NCBI GenBank assembly: GCA_963780715.1
Contig: CAWADK010000024.1
Span: 124,001 to 188,000 of the forward strand
Source of the DNA: JALORV01 sp963780715
Lineage (GTDB): Bacteria > Pseudomonadota > Gammaproteobacteria > Burkholderiales > Burkholderiaceae_F
Length of the DNA: 64,000 nucleotides
Reading direction: 5' to 3'
Position 1 is the stretch's first letter. Each line of letters opens with the position of its first letter. Shown here in pieces: positions 34,204 through 44,545 of the stretch. Both the position numbers and the translations under genes were made by a program. Under the pieces are notes generated by a model that was not told where the DNA came from, did not search any database, and saw only the letters and a program-made list of their open reading frames with translations.

Positions 34204-34932
34204 TCAGGCGTTCTTCAGGTTCAGCAGGGCGAGGAATTCGCGGCGCAGGTTGGGGTCCTTCAGGAACGCGCCCCGCATCACGCTGTTGATCATCTTCGAG
34301 TCGGTGTCCTTGACGCCGCGCCACTGCATGCAGAAGTGGTCGGCCTCCATGACGATCGCCAGGCCGTCGGGCTGCATCGTCTCCAGCAGCAGGTCCGCGA
34401 GGTGCGTCACGGCCTCTTCCTGGATCTGCGGCCGGCTCATCACCCAGTCGGCCAGGCGCACGTACTTTGAGAGCCCGATCAGGTTCGAGTGCTCGTTGGG
34501 CAGCACGCCGATCCAGACCTTGCCGAGGATCGGGCACAGGTGATGCGAGCAGGCGCTGCGCACCGTGATCGGCCCGACGATCATCAGCTCGTTCAGGTGC
34601 TCGACGTTCGGAAACTCCGTGATCGGCGGCATCGCCGTGTAGCGGCCGCGGAACACTTCCATCAGGTACATCTTGGCGACGCGGCGCGCGGTCTCGCGCG
34701 TGTTGTGATCGCTCTCGACGTCGATGACGAGGCTCTGCAGCACGCCGAGGAGCTTGTCCTCGACCTCGTCCTGCAGCAGGGCCAGCTCGTCGGGCTCGAT
34801 GTACGGCGCGATGCAATCGTTCGCGTGGAACCGGTGGCGCGCCTTCTGCAGGCGCTCACGGATCTTCTGCGACACCGGCACGCCGAGTTCGGTGGAGTCG
34901 GAGGAGCCGCTGGGAGGAGTGCGCGCATTCAT
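34204..34932 (-). CDS. folE: GTP cyclohydrolase I
   Basis: A 242-residue enzyme that turns GTP into 7,8-dihydroneopterin triphosphate for folate and pterins. Zinc ligands Cys128, His131 and Cys200 lie in RSACSHHLCP and DHFCMQWRGV. IGLSKYVRLADWVMSRPQ and VMRGAFL complete the family. An extended N terminus (about 25 residues) precedes the conserved core. The BLUF gene follows in the same transcript. The upstream region holds an AT-rich patch (ACTATATAGG) that may be its promoter. Confidence 0.93.
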   Translation of the reverse strand: MNARTPPSGSSDSTELGVPVSQKIRERLQKARHRFHANDCIAPYIEPDELALLQDEVEDKLLGVLQSLVIDVESDHNTRETARRVAKMYLMEVFRGRYTAMPPITEFPNVEHLNELMIVGPITVRSACSHHLCPILGKVWIGVLPNEHSNLIGLSKYVRLADWVMSRPQIQEEAVTHLADLLLETMQPDGLAIVMEADHFCMQWRGVKDTDSKMINSVMRGAFLKDPNLRREFLALLNLKNA

Positions 34933-35055
34933 GGTTCGTGGTCCAGCGCGGGTTCGGCCGATGACTATATAGGAAGGAACGGAAGGATCCTGATACGTCC
35001 GACCGCGTCGCCGGGAGGGGCACTGCGCAGCCCGGCAGCGCCGCGACGCTCCGCA

Positions 35056-35508
35056 TCAGTCGGCCGCGGCCTGTGCCCGCATCTTCGCGGCGATGTAGTC
35101 GCCGTGCGTGATGTGCAGCAGGTCGGCGACCTTGCGCATCAGGTGATTCTCGTGCGCGGAGAGGCTGTCGTCGGAGTAGGCGACGCGCCACATCAGCTCG
35201 ATGACGCGCTGCTTCTGCTGCTGCGTGAAGTGCCGGTTGATGAGCGACGTGAACTGGAAGTAGTCGCTGGCCTGCTTCATCTCCTCCTCGGCCAGCGCGA
35301 TCAGGCGTTCCGCCTCCTCGTGCGTGAGTTCGAACTTCTCGCGCACGGCGCGCAGAACGGCGGTGCGCTCGTCCGCGGTGGCGCCCTGGTCGACGCGCGC
35401 CACTTCGATCAGCAGCGCCGCAGTGGCGAGTTCGATCGTATGGCGCTCGTTCGGGGCCGGTGCGGCGCCGATGTGGCGGTCGAAGAAGTCGCGGATCGAG
35501 TTCAGCAT
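35056..35508 (-). CDS. TerB family protein
   Basis: A 150-residue all-helical protein. ELATAALLIEVARVDQGATADER and AYSDDSLSAHENHLMRKVADLL (key acidic residues at about 40 and 120) are the two TerB metal-binding-like motifs. TerB proteins were named from tellurite resistance, but stand-alone forms are widespread and may sense or bind a metal ion. It is divergent from the BCS1-like ATPase gene, 89 bases away. Confidence 0.85.
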   Translation of the reverse strand: MLNSIRDFFDRHIGAAPAPNERHTIELATAALLIEVARVDQGATADERTAVLRAVREKFELTHEEAERLIALAEEEMKQASDYFQFTSLINRHFTQQQKQRVIELMWRVAYSDDSLSAHENHLMRKVADLLHITHGDYIAAKMRAQAAAD

Positions 35509-35597
35509 GGCCGAAATTCTGCACGGTTTGTGCGCCGCCGCAAGTCGGAACCGTGGCGCCGGGCTAAAGTCGCGCCCGAGGGCGAGGGGGAGCAGGC

Positions 35598-36863
35598 GTG
35601 ACGGATTGGTTGCAGGCCGTGTTCGGGCAAAACACGCTGCTTTCGGGCGGTCTCACGCTGGCGTTGCTGGGGCTGGTCGCTGTCTGGCTGCGCGACGTTC
35701 CGGGCAAGCTCTTCGGCTGGGCCAAGCACTTCCTGATCACGACGCTGACCGTCGACAGCCGGGACGAGCTGATGTTTCCCGCGCTGGTCGAGTACATGGA
35801 CAGCCGCGAGTCGCTGCGGCGGCTCAACAACTTCACCGCGCGCGCGGTGCGCCAGGGCACCAGCTACCAGAGCCTGCACGACGAGCTGCAGCAGGGCGGC
35901 CGCCCGCTGACGGTGCTGTCGCCCGGCGAGGGCTTCCACCTCTTCTTCCTCGACGGCCGCGTCATGTGGATGAAGCGCGAGGTGCAGGTCGGCCCCTCGA
36001 TCTTCGAGAAGATCGCGCTCTCCACCTTCGGCCGCAACAAGCAGCCGCTCGAGGCGCTGGTGCACGCCGCGATGGAACACCGCATCGCGCGCGAGCTGAA
36101 CCGCATCGCGGTCTACATGCCGAGCCCCTACAACAACGAGTGGATGCGGGCGCGGCTCGGCAACAACCGCAAGCTCGACTCCGTGGTGCTGAAGGCCGGG
36201 CAGAAGGAAGCGATCCTCGAGGATCTCAACCGCTTCTTCGCCTCGCACGACCGCTACGAGACGCTCGGCATCCCGTGGCGGCGCGGCTACCTGCTGTACG
36301 GCCCGCCGGGCACCGGCAAGACCTCGCTGGTGACGGCGATCGCCTCCGAAATGGCGCTCAACGTCTGCGTGCTGAGCCTGGCCTCGCCCACCGTCACCGA
36401 CGAGAAGATCGGCAACCTGCTGTCGTCGGTGCCGCAGCGCTCGGTGATCCTGATCGAGGATGTCGACGCGTTCTTCCGCCAGCGCGACAAGGCCGACAAC
36501 AGCGTCAAGGTCTCGTACTCCGGGTTCATCAACGCGCTCGACGGCGTCGCGGCGCACGAAGGCTCGGTCGTGTTCCTGACGACCAACCACCCGGAGCTGA
36601 TCGACGAAGCGGCGATCCGTTCCGGCCGCGTCGACTTCCGCCTGGAACTCGGCCTGTGCGACGCCAGCCAGCTCGAACGCATGTTCCTGAAGTTCTTCGA
36701 CGACGCCTCGGCGGCGGCCCGTTTCGCCGCGGCGGTCGCGCCCGACCGCTGGTCGCCGGCGCAGGTGCAGGAGCGGCTGCTGAAGGCGCGTTCGGTGGAA
36801 GAAGCGATCGATTTGTTTTGCAGCGCAACAGAAGTGCCAACCAAGCAACTGCGCGCGGTCTGA
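35598..36863 (+). CDS. BCS1-like AAA ATPase
   Basis: A 421-residue protein with one N-terminal membrane segment (about 12-31), a BCS1-N-like domain to about residue 195 and an AAA domain with Walker A GPPGTGKT (235-242), Walker B VILIEDVDAFF (283-293), sensor TTNHPELID and arginine finger region RSGRVDF. In mitochondria BCS1 inserts the folded Rieske protein into complex III; bacterial versions are less studied. It starts at GTG 35598, with GGGGGAG before it. No bc1 genes are seen nearby. Confidence 0.85.
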   Translation: MTDWLQAVFGQNTLLSGGLTLALLGLVAVWLRDVPGKLFGWAKHFLITTLTVDSRDELMFPALVEYMDSRESLRRLNNFTARAVRQGTSYQSLHDELQQGGRPLTVLSPGEGFHLFFLDGRVMWMKREVQVGPSIFEKIALSTFGRNKQPLEALVHAAMEHRIARELNRIAVYMPSPYNNEWMRARLGNNRKLDSVVLKAGQKEAILEDLNRFFASHDRYETLGIPWRRGYLLYGPPGTGKTSLVTAIASEMALNVCVLSLASPTVTDEKIGNLLSSVPQRSVILIEDVDAFFRQRDKADNSVKVSYSGFINALDGVAAHEGSVVFLTTNHPELIDEAAIRSGRVDFRLELGLCDASQLERMFLKFFDDASAAARFAAAVAPDRWSPAQVQERLLKARSVEEAIDLFCSATEVPTKQLRAV

Positions 36864-37011
36864 CATGACGCAACGTTTGAAGGAGACCGGGCGCGTCTCA
36901 TATCCCCCACACGAACCGGGGGGCAGAGTAGTTCCGTAGTGCACATCCGTCCCAATTCGACCTATAACGCGTCGTGGAACACCCACACAGCACATCAGGA
37001 GGGGAGACTCA

Positions 37012-38882
37012 ATGAACCACAAGCAGACCGCTGGCGGGGGCCGCGGACTTCGACTGACGGCGATCAGCGCTGCGCTGGTCGCGGCGTTCACATTGCCCAA
37101 CGCGGCGAGTGCGTTCGAGTTCGATATCGGCAACGAGGATGTCGTCATCCGCTGGGACAACACCGTGCGATTCAACCTCGTGCAGCGGGTCGCCGCGCAG
37201 GACGAGGCGATGCTCAAGAACCCGAACTACGACGACGGTGACCGCAACTTCAGCCAAGGCAAGGTGTTCACGCGCTTCGACGTGCTGTCGGAGTTCGATG
37301 TCGTCTACAAGAAGACCACGGGCTTCCGCGTCAGCGCGGCGGGGTGGTGGGATCCGAGCTACAACTCGCTCGACAACACCTCGGTCCAGACCTCGAACCA
37401 CCTCGTCAACGGTCGCCCCGCGCTGGGCCTGCCCGATTACACCGACCGCTACGCGCGCGGCGGGTCGGGCGAATTTCTCGACGTCTTCGGCTTCACGCGC
37501 TTCGAGGTCGCGGGCGCGCCGGTCACGGTGCGGCTGGGCCAGACGACGGTGTTCTGGGGCGAGAGCCTGCTCTTCAACGGCGCGGTGCACAGCGTCGCGT
37601 ACTCGCAGAACCCGCTCGACGTCTGGAAGGCCCTGTCGACTCCGGGCGTCGAGGCGAAGGAAATCTTCCGCCCGCGCGTCGGCCTGAACCTGCAGGCGCA
37701 GGTGTCCGACGACTGGTCGGTCGCGGCGCAGTACTTCTTCAACTGGCAGAAATTCTCCAATCAGGCCTGGCGCCTTCCGGAGTCGGGCTCGTACCTGACG
37801 CTCCAGGACGCATTACCTCTGGGGCGGCGAGTCGCAGATCACCAACGCGACCGGCACGCAGCGCGTCCTGGCGCGGTACCGACATCACGCCGGAAGAAAA
37901 CACCGGCAACTGGGGCCTGGCGGCGCGCTGGAGCCCCGACTGGCTCGACGGCACGCTCGGCGCGTACTACCGCAAGACCTACGACATGATGCCGCAGGTG
38001 ATGGTGACGCCGGCGGTGGCCACCTTGCCGGCGCAGCTCTGCGCGGCCCGCGGCGGCACGCCGATCGGCGCTACCAACTGCTATGTCAATCCGGGCGCGG
38101 CTACGCTGCAGCAATTGACGTCAGCTGGCAACACCGGCACGTACAACCTCGCGTATGGATCCGACATCGACATCTTCGGCCTGAGCTTCGCCAAGAACAT
38201 CTGGGGCATCAGCGTCGGCGCGGAGCTCAGCTACCGCCGCAACCAGCCGCTCTCCAGCGATCCGGTGACAGTGCTGCCGGCGGCGTTCGCCCCGCTGGTG
38301 CCGGGCGCGATCGCGACCAACGCGCTGCCCGACAGCGACTCGCCGGGCGCGAAGGGCACCACGATGCACGGCCTCGTCAACCTGCTGGGCACGCTCAGCA
38401 AGACGGCGGTATTCGACGCGGCCACCTGGGCCACCGAGCTGACCTGGAACCAGTGGCTCGACGTCACGCAGAACGAGGCCGTGTTCAAGGGCCGCGACGG
38501 CTATTCGCAGATCGACCGCGTCGACAAGAACTACTTCGGCCTGGCGATCAACTTCACGCCGACCTGGTTCCAGGTGTTCCCGGGCGTCGACTTCCTGGCG
38601 CCGCTGTCGTGGTCGCAGGGCATCTCGGGCAACTCGGCGCTCGGCTCCCACGGCGGCTCGGAAGGCTCCGGCAGCTTCGGCATCGGTATCGCGGCCGACA
38701 TCTACCAGAAGTACCGCATCGATTTCAAGTACGTCGGCTTCTACGGCGACAAGTCGATGTGCCCGGGTGTGCCGGTCAATCCGGGCACCTGCTCGGCGGG
38801 CGCGGTCAACATCTTCAACGGTACGTTCTCGACAGTGCAGGACCGCGACTTCATTGCGCTGACGTTCAAGACGACATTCTGA
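37012..38882 (+). pseudogene. DUF1302 outer-membrane protein, two frame changes
   Basis: A signal peptide (AFTLPNAASA) and the first ~265 residues are in one frame. After about 37812 a short stretch (YLWGGESQITNATGTQRVLA) lies in a second frame, and from about 37872 the third frame runs to 38882 (GTDITPEENTGNW to ALTFKTTF). Joined, it is a beta-barrel-like outer-membrane protein of about 620 residues ending in phenylalanine. Family members act with DUF1329, YCF48-like and RND proteins, possibly in transport of hydrophobic compounds. The paired shifts look like sequence indels. Confidence 0.8.
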
Positions 38883-38896
38883 TGAGGAGCAATTCC

Positions 38897-40261
38897 ATGT
38901 TTCGAAACACACTGGTCGCGGCGGCGCTGTCTGTCGCGTACGGCGGCATGGCCCTCGCGGCCGTGACCGCCGAGGAGGCCAAGCAGCTCGGCACGACGCT
39001 GACGCCGATCGGCGCCGAACGGGCCGGCAACAAGGACGGCACGATTCCCGAGTGGACCGGCGGGCTCACGACGCCGCCCGCGGGGTTCGTCAAGGGCAGC
39101 GGCTTCCGCCCCGATCCGTTCGCCGCCGACAAGCCGCGGCTGACGATCGACGCCAAGAACGTGGCCCAGCACGCCGACAAGCTGACGATGGGCATGCAGG
39201 AACTGATCAAGCGCAACCCGGGCACCTACCGCATCGATGTCTACCCGACGCGGCGGCCGGTCACGTATCCGAAGCGGCTGCTGGACAACGCCGCGAAGAA
39301 CGCGGTGACGGCCAAGACCGCCGCCGGCGGACTTGCCGTCGAGGGGGCGCTCCCCGGCGTGCCGTTCCCGATCGCGAAGACCGGCTACGAGGCGATGTGG
39401 AACCACCTGCTGCGCTTCACCGGCAATACGTACTGTCCCAAGTACGACGCGTGGAACGTCGACTCGGCCGGCGTGCCGACGCTGGCGACCGTCGGCGAGT
39501 CGTGGCAGGAATACCCGATCTACCTTGGCAACAAGACGGATGCGATCAAGGGCACCGACATCTACTTCCGGATCAAGCTGAACTACCTCGGACCGGCACG
39601 CCGCAACGGCGAGGCCGTATTGGTCCAGGACTCGGTCAACCCGCTCGAGCAACCGCGCCGCGCGTGGCAGTACCTGCCGGGCCAGCGACGCGTCAAGGCC
39701 GCGCCGGATCTCGCCTACGACACGCCCAACCCCGGTGCCGCGGGAGCGTTGACCTACGACGATGCATTCATGTTCAGCGGCGCCATGGACCGCTACGACT
39801 TCAAGCTGGTCGGCAAGAAGGAGATGTACATCCCGTACAACTCGTACAAGCTCTATTACCAGCCGGGCACCCCGCAGAACGTCGTGCGGCCCAAGCACAT
39901 GAATCCGGACCTCGAGCGCTGGGAACTGCACCGCGTCTGGGTGGTGGAGGCGACGCTGAAGGAAGGCAAGCGCCACATCTACGCCAAGCGGGTGTTCTAC
40001 ATCGACGAGGACAGCTGGATCATCGTGGCGACCGACCAGTACGACGCGCGCGGCCAGCTCTTCGTGTCGCAGTTCATGCCAACGCCGTTCAGCTATGACC
40101 AGCTGGCACCGACGACTTCGCTGCAGTACTACTACAACTTCGTCGCGGGCAATTTCGGCTTCCAGGGCATGTGCGGCCTGCACAAGGGCCTGTTCTACAA
40201 CGACGGCCTGCCCGAGCGTGATTGGTCGCCCGATTCACTGGCGGGCGCCGGGGTGCGTTGA
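38897..40261 (+). CDS. DUF1329 exported lipoprotein-like protein
   Basis: A 454-residue protein with a signal peptide (to about residue 23, MALAAV). Family features are ERAGNKDGTIPEWTGG, YEAMWNHLLRF and FMFSGAMDRYDFKL, typical of the DUF1329 group, which folds like LolB/LppX and may carry lipids. GAGGAGC lies before the ATG at 38897, 14 bases after the DUF1302 gene ends. The gene is followed by a strong terminator, so the two outer-envelope genes form one unit and the YCF48/RND pair another. Confidence 0.88.
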   Translation: MFRNTLVAAALSVAYGGMALAAVTAEEAKQLGTTLTPIGAERAGNKDGTIPEWTGGLTTPPAGFVKGSGFRPDPFAADKPRLTIDAKNVAQHADKLTMGMQELIKRNPGTYRIDVYPTRRPVTYPKRLLDNAAKNAVTAKTAAGGLAVEGALPGVPFPIAKTGYEAMWNHLLRFTGNTYCPKYDAWNVDSAGVPTLATVGESWQEYPIYLGNKTDAIKGTDIYFRIKLNYLGPARRNGEAVLVQDSVNPLEQPRRAWQYLPGQRRVKAAPDLAYDTPNPGAAGALTYDDAFMFSGAMDRYDFKLVGKKEMYIPYNSYKLYYQPGTPQNVVRPKHMNPDLERWELHRVWVVEATLKEGKRHIYAKRVFYIDEDSWIIVATDQYDARGQLFVSQFMPTPFSYDQLAPTTSLQYYYNFVAGNFGFQGMCGLHKGLFYNDGLPERDWSPDSLAGAGVR

Positions 40262-40568
40262 CGGAAAGATCGCGGGCGGGATTCGCGCGGCGGGCTGTCA
40301 TCGAGACTGATCGAGTCAGCCCGACTTCGAGTCCTCACCGGCCGGTTTCTTTCCAGTAAGAACGGCGCCCGGATCCGGGCGCCGTTTTGATCTACAGCAC
40401 GACCGGTGCAGGGAGCTGAAGCATCGGTTCCGATCATCCAGCGTCAAAGAGCAGAATAGGCAACTCGAGCGGGGCAGCTCGGCCCGGAGCTGCAGGGGTT
40501 GCGCGTGGCGTCGCCGGTGTGCTCACAGAAGCACTCGGCCGCGCGGGGGCAAGGGTGGGAGACCAACA
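40262..40568 (+). other. Intergenic region between DUF1329 and YCF48-like genes
   Basis: It contains the terminator at 40361-40389 and then about 180 bases leading to the YCF48-like gene. That stretch would have to hold the promoter of the second half of the module. No coding frame of note was seen. Confidence 0.5.
40361..40389 (+). terminator. Rho-independent terminator after DUF1329
   Basis: A perfect 13-bp palindromic stem (first arm AACGGCGCCCGGA, 40361-40373) is followed by TTTTG-type sequence. It ends the DUF1302-DUF1329 transcript. Confidence 0.8.
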
Positions 40569-41720
40569 ATGATCCGAAGAGCCTGGCTGCTGGCGCTGAT
40601 TGCCTGCGGCGTTCCGGTCGTCTGCGCGTCGCAGGAGCCGAAGGCGCCGGCCAAGGCCGCCGCCGCACCGGCCGCAGTGACCGACGTGCTGGACCGGCCC
40701 GCACAGATGTCGCCACTGGCGGCGCGCCGCCTGATGCAATCGGTCGCGCGCGTCGGCAACCGGCTCGTCGCGGTCGGGCCGCGCGGTCACATCGTCGTCT
40801 CCACCGACGGCGGCGCGAGCTGGAAGCAGGCGGCCGTGCCGGTCAGCTCCGACCTGACCGCGGTGTACTTCCCCAGTGACAAGAACGGGTGGGCGGTCGG
40901 CCACGACGGCGTGGTGCTGGCGACGACCGACGGCGGCGAGACCTGGACCAAGCAGCTCGACGGTCGGGCGGCGAACGGCATCCTGCTGAAGCAGCTCGAG
41001 GCGCGCTCGCGGGCCGACCCCGCATCGGCCGACCTGAAGGCCCTGCTCGCGGAAGCCGAGCGCTTCATGGAGCAGGGCCCGGACAAGCCGTTTCTCGACG
41101 TCTGGTTCCAGGATGACAAGAACGGCTATGTCGTCGGTGCCTACAACCTGATCTTCGCGACGAGCGACGGCGGCAAGACCTGGGAGCCGTGGTTCGATCG
41201 GACCGACAATCCGAAGTTTCTCAGCCTGTATTCGATCCGGCCGGCGGCCGGCGGGCTCTACATCGCCGGCGAGGCCGGACTGGTGCTGCGCTTCGATGAC
41301 GCAGCCAAGCGCTTCCGCGCCGTGCCGGTGGACTACCGGGGCAGCCTGTTCGGCGTCGTCGACGGCGGAGGCAACGCCGTGCTCGTCTTTGGCCTGCGCG
41401 GCAACGTGTTCCGCAGTGACGACGGCGGCAAGACCTGGAGCAAGGTCGACAGCCAGCTGCCGGCGACGATCGTCAGCGGCGTGCGCACGGAAAAAGGCGC
41501 GCTGGTCATCGCCGACCAGGGCGGCCGGATCGCGCTCAGCACCGACGGCGGCAAGTCGTTCAACCGGGTCAAGCTCGCCAAGGCCATCCCGGTCACCGCG
41601 CTGACCGATGCCGGGGCCGGCAAGCTCGCATTTGCGACTCCTGTCGGTGTGCTGGTCGTCGACCCCGCCGCCGCGGCCGCACCGGCGCCCACGCCCGCAC
41701 CCAAGCCCGCCGCGCGCTGA
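40569..41720 (+). CDS. YCF48/BNR-repeat exported protein
   Basis: A 383-residue protein with a signal peptide (to about residue 20). It has at least four Asp-box-like repeats: VVSTDGGASWK, LATTDGGETWT, FATSDGGKTWE, FRSDDGGKTWS and ALSTDGGKSFN, which build a beta-propeller like the photosystem II assembly factor YCF48. In non-photosynthetic bacteria this type is usually next to an RND permease, as here, and may be its periplasmic partner. A Pro/Ala-rich tail ends the protein. The RND gene starts 39 bases later. Confidence 0.86.
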   Translation: MIRRAWLLALIACGVPVVCASQEPKAPAKAAAAPAAVTDVLDRPAQMSPLAARRLMQSVARVGNRLVAVGPRGHIVVSTDGGASWKQAAVPVSSDLTAVYFPSDKNGWAVGHDGVVLATTDGGETWTKQLDGRAANGILLKQLEARSRADPASADLKALLAEAERFMEQGPDKPFLDVWFQDDKNGYVVGAYNLIFATSDGGKTWEPWFDRTDNPKFLSLYSIRPAAGGLYIAGEAGLVLRFDDAAKRFRAVPVDYRGSLFGVVDGGGNAVLVFGLRGNVFRSDDGGKTWSKVDSQLPATIVSGVRTEKGALVIADQGGRIALSTDGGKSFNRVKLAKAIPVTALTDAGAGKLAFATPVGVLVVDPAAAAAPAPTPAPKPAAR

Positions 41721-41759
41721 ACACCGCCGTCGAAGCACTCGCCCGCAAAGGACACCACG

Positions 41760-44204
41760 ATGGTTGCCCCCACCGCCAACATCGAATCAATGCCGGTCAT
41801 CCGCAATCTCGCGGACTTCGACCAGCAGTCGGGCAACGGGCTCGAACGCCTGATCTTCAACCACCGCATGGTGGTGATCGGCGCCTGCGCCCTGATCACG
41901 ATCGTGCTGTTCGCCCTGGCGACGCGCCTGAACCTCAACGCGAGCTACGAGAAGATGCTCCCGCAGGGGCATCCGTATGTCCAGAATTACCTTGCGAACA
42001 AGAACCAGCTGCGCGGCCTGGGCAACACGCTGCGCGTCGTCGTCGAGAACACGCAGGGCGACATCTTCGACCCCGAGTACCTCGACACGCTGAAGAAGAT
42101 CAACGACGAACTCTTCCTGACGCCGGGCGTGGACCGCGCCTGGGTCAAGTCGCTCTGGATGCCGGTCGTGCGCTGGGTCGAGGTGACCGAGGAAGGGTTC
42201 TCCGGCGGGCCGGTGATGCCGGACACCTATGACGGTTCGGCCAAGAGCATCGAGCGGCTGCGCGGCAACGTGCTGCGCGCCGGGCTGGTCGGCAGCCTCG
42301 TCGCCAACGACTTCAAGTCGAGCACGATCGTCGTGCCGCTGCTCGACGTCGATCCGGCGACCGGCAAGCGGATCAACTACGGCGAACTGACGAAGTCGAT
42401 CGAGCAGAACGTCCGCGCCAAGTTCGAAACGGCGGACGGCAAGTACAAGGTGCGCATCATCGGCTTCGCCAAGATCATCGGCGAGCTGCTCGACGGCGTG
42501 CTGCAGGTGATGATGTATTTCGCGATCGCCTTTTTGATCGCGGCGGCGCTGCTGTTCAACTACACGCGCTGCTGGCGCAGCACGTCGCTGGTGCTGTTCT
42601 GTTCGCTGATCGCGGTGGTCTGGCAGATGGGCATCCTGGCGCTGATCGGCATCGGCCCCGATCCGTTCTCGGTGCTGGTGCCGTTCCTGATCTTCGCGAT
42701 CGGCGTATCGCACGGCGCGCAGAAGATGAACGGCATCATGCAGGACGTCGGCCGTGGAACGCACAAGCTGGTGGCGGCGCGCTACACGTTCCGGCGCCTC
42801 TTCGTTGCGGGTGTGACGGCGCTGCTCAACGGCGCGGCGGGTTTCCTCGTGCTGCTGGTGATCCCGATCCCGGCGATCCGCGAACTGGCGACGGCGGCAA
42901 CGATCGGCGTGTGCGTGCTGCTGTTCACCAACCTGGTGCTGCTGCCGGTGCTGCTGTCGTTCACCGGGGTGAGTCCGAAGGCGGCGGCCCGCAGCGTCAA
43001 GGAAGAGGAGTCCGGCGCCGGCGCGCGCGGCATCTGGGCGCTGATCGCACACTTCGCCGACAAGAAGGCCCTGGCCACGGGCGCGATCGCGGTGGCGGTG
43101 GTGCTAGGCATCGGGGGCTTCGTCATCTCGAAGCAGCTGCAGATTGGCGACCTCGACCCGGGCGCTCCTGAACTGCGGCCGAGCTCGCGCTACAACATCG
43201 ACAACGCGTTCATCACGAAGAACTTCTCGCTGTCGTCCGACGTGTTCGCGGTCATCGTCAAGACGCCGACCGAAGGCTGCCTGAAGTACGACACGCTGCA
43301 ACAGGCCGACCGCCTCGCGTGGCAGCTGCAGCAGCTGCCGGAGGTGCAGACCACGATCTCGCTGCCCGACGTCGTCAAGCAGATCACCGCGGGCTCGTTC
43401 GAAGGCAATCCGAAATGGCTGACGCTGTCGCGCAACCAGGAGGTCCTGAACTACGGCGCGCAGCAGGCGACGGTCAACAACCCGGATCTTTTCAACACCG
43501 AGTGCTCGGTGATGCCGGTCATCGCATTCCTCAAGGATCACAAGGCTGCCACGCTCGACAAAGTCTCGGCCACGGTCGAGAAGTTCATCGCCGAGAACCC
43601 GGTGGCCGGCGTCGAACTGCTCCCGGCGGCGGGCTCCGCCGGCATCGAGGCCGCGGTCAACCAGGTCGTGCGCAAGGCCTGGATCGAGATGCTGTTCTAC
43701 ATCTACGGCGTGGTGGCCGTGCTGTGCCTGATCGCCTTCCGCTCGTGGCGCGCGGTGATCGTCGCGCTGCTGCCGCTCGCGCTGACCTCGATCCTGTGCG
43801 AGGCGCTGATGGTGGTACTCGGCATCGGGGTGAAAGTCGCCACACTGCCGGTCATCGCGCTGGGTGTGGGCATCGGCGTCGACTACGCGCTCTATCTGCT
43901 TTCGGTGCAGCTCAACGGGCAGCGCCGGGGCCTCTCGCTGCCGGACGCGTACCGTGCGGCGCTGGCTTTCACCGGCCGTATCGTCGCGCTGGTCGGCTTC
44001 ACGCTGGCCGCCGGCGTCATCACGTGGGCGTGGTCGCCGATCAAGTTCCAGGCCGACATGGGAATCCTGCTCGCCTTCATGTTCCTGTTGAACATGCTGG
44101 GCGCGCTGATCCTGATCCCGTCGCTGTCGTACTTCCTGCTGCCGACCTCGGCCGTCAGGACGAAGACAAAGCTGACCGAAAGCGCCGTTCCGCGCGCCGC
44201 CTGA
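41760..44204 (+). CDS. RND-superfamily (MMPL-like) transporter
   Basis: An 814-residue inner-membrane protein with the two-fold RND layout: a membrane segment at about 37-57, a large periplasmic loop, then five helices (about 245-405), and the same in the second half (one at about 435-455, the rest at about 640-800). Family motifs are FAIGVSHGAQKMN and LGVGIGVDYALYLLSVQ. It belongs to the MMPL/HpnN-like export group that moves lipids and other hydrophobic compounds. Four genes with this order are conserved in beta- and gammaproteobacteria. An inverted repeat follows the stop. Confidence 0.9.
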   Translation: MVAPTANIESMPVIRNLADFDQQSGNGLERLIFNHRMVVIGACALITIVLFALATRLNLNASYEKMLPQGHPYVQNYLANKNQLRGLGNTLRVVVENTQGDIFDPEYLDTLKKINDELFLTPGVDRAWVKSLWMPVVRWVEVTEEGFSGGPVMPDTYDGSAKSIERLRGNVLRAGLVGSLVANDFKSSTIVVPLLDVDPATGKRINYGELTKSIEQNVRAKFETADGKYKVRIIGFAKIIGELLDGVLQVMMYFAIAFLIAAALLFNYTRCWRSTSLVLFCSLIAVVWQMGILALIGIGPDPFSVLVPFLIFAIGVSHGAQKMNGIMQDVGRGTHKLVAARYTFRRLFVAGVTALLNGAAGFLVLLVIPIPAIRELATAATIGVCVLLFTNLVLLPVLLSFTGVSPKAAARSVKEEESGAGARGIWALIAHFADKKALATGAIAVAVVLGIGGFVISKQLQIGDLDPGAPELRPSSRYNIDNAFITKNFSLSSDVFAVIVKTPTEGCLKYDTLQQADRLAWQLQQLPEVQTTISLPDVVKQITAGSFEGNPKWLTLSRNQEVLNYGAQQATVNNPDLFNTECSVMPVIAFLKDHKAATLDKVSATVEKFIAENPVAGVELLPAAGSAGIEAAVNQVVRKAWIEMLFYIYGVVAVLCLIAFRSWRAVIVALLPLALTSILCEALMVVLGIGVKVATLPVIALGVGIGVDYALYLLSVQLNGQRRGLSLPDAYRAALAFTGRIVALVGFTLAAGVITWAWSPIKFQADMGILLAFMFLLNMLGALILIPSLSYFLLPTSAVRTKTKLTESAVPRAA

Positions 44205-44545
44205 GTCCCGGAGGCGGATCGATCCGCCTCCGTCCCTCTCCGAAGGCGGCACCGATTGATCTTCGTGCCAAATGAGGATCAAGATACGACCGGCGACGGG
44301 CGCCAGCAGCTCAGAGGCCAACTAGCCGAACGGTGGATGCCGTACGACGTTGCTTTCGGCGTAGATTGACTGCGCATGGCGACCGGCAGGCTGCACGAAG
44401 TGGAGCTGCGCAGGCAGTTCAGCAACTGAGAGTTTCCATCGGCCATCGGGCCGGCGGATTCCGGGAGCCACAAGCTCCATGCATCCTCGATGCGGATGCA
44501 TCAGGACACAACAATCGGCGCCACGAGCGCCGGGGTGGCGGAGAT
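44205..44545. other. Intergenic region downstream of the RND gene
   Basis: About 340 bases with an inverted repeat at its start and no convincing frame of more than 40 codons. I see no RNA gene or repeat in it. Confidence 0.45.
44209..44232 (+). terminator. Inverted repeat after the RND gene
   Basis: A perfect 12-bp-arm palindrome (first arm CGGAGGCGGATC) starts five bases after the stop. There is no T-run, so it is a weak candidate for termination or mRNA 3'-end protection. Confidence 0.5.
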
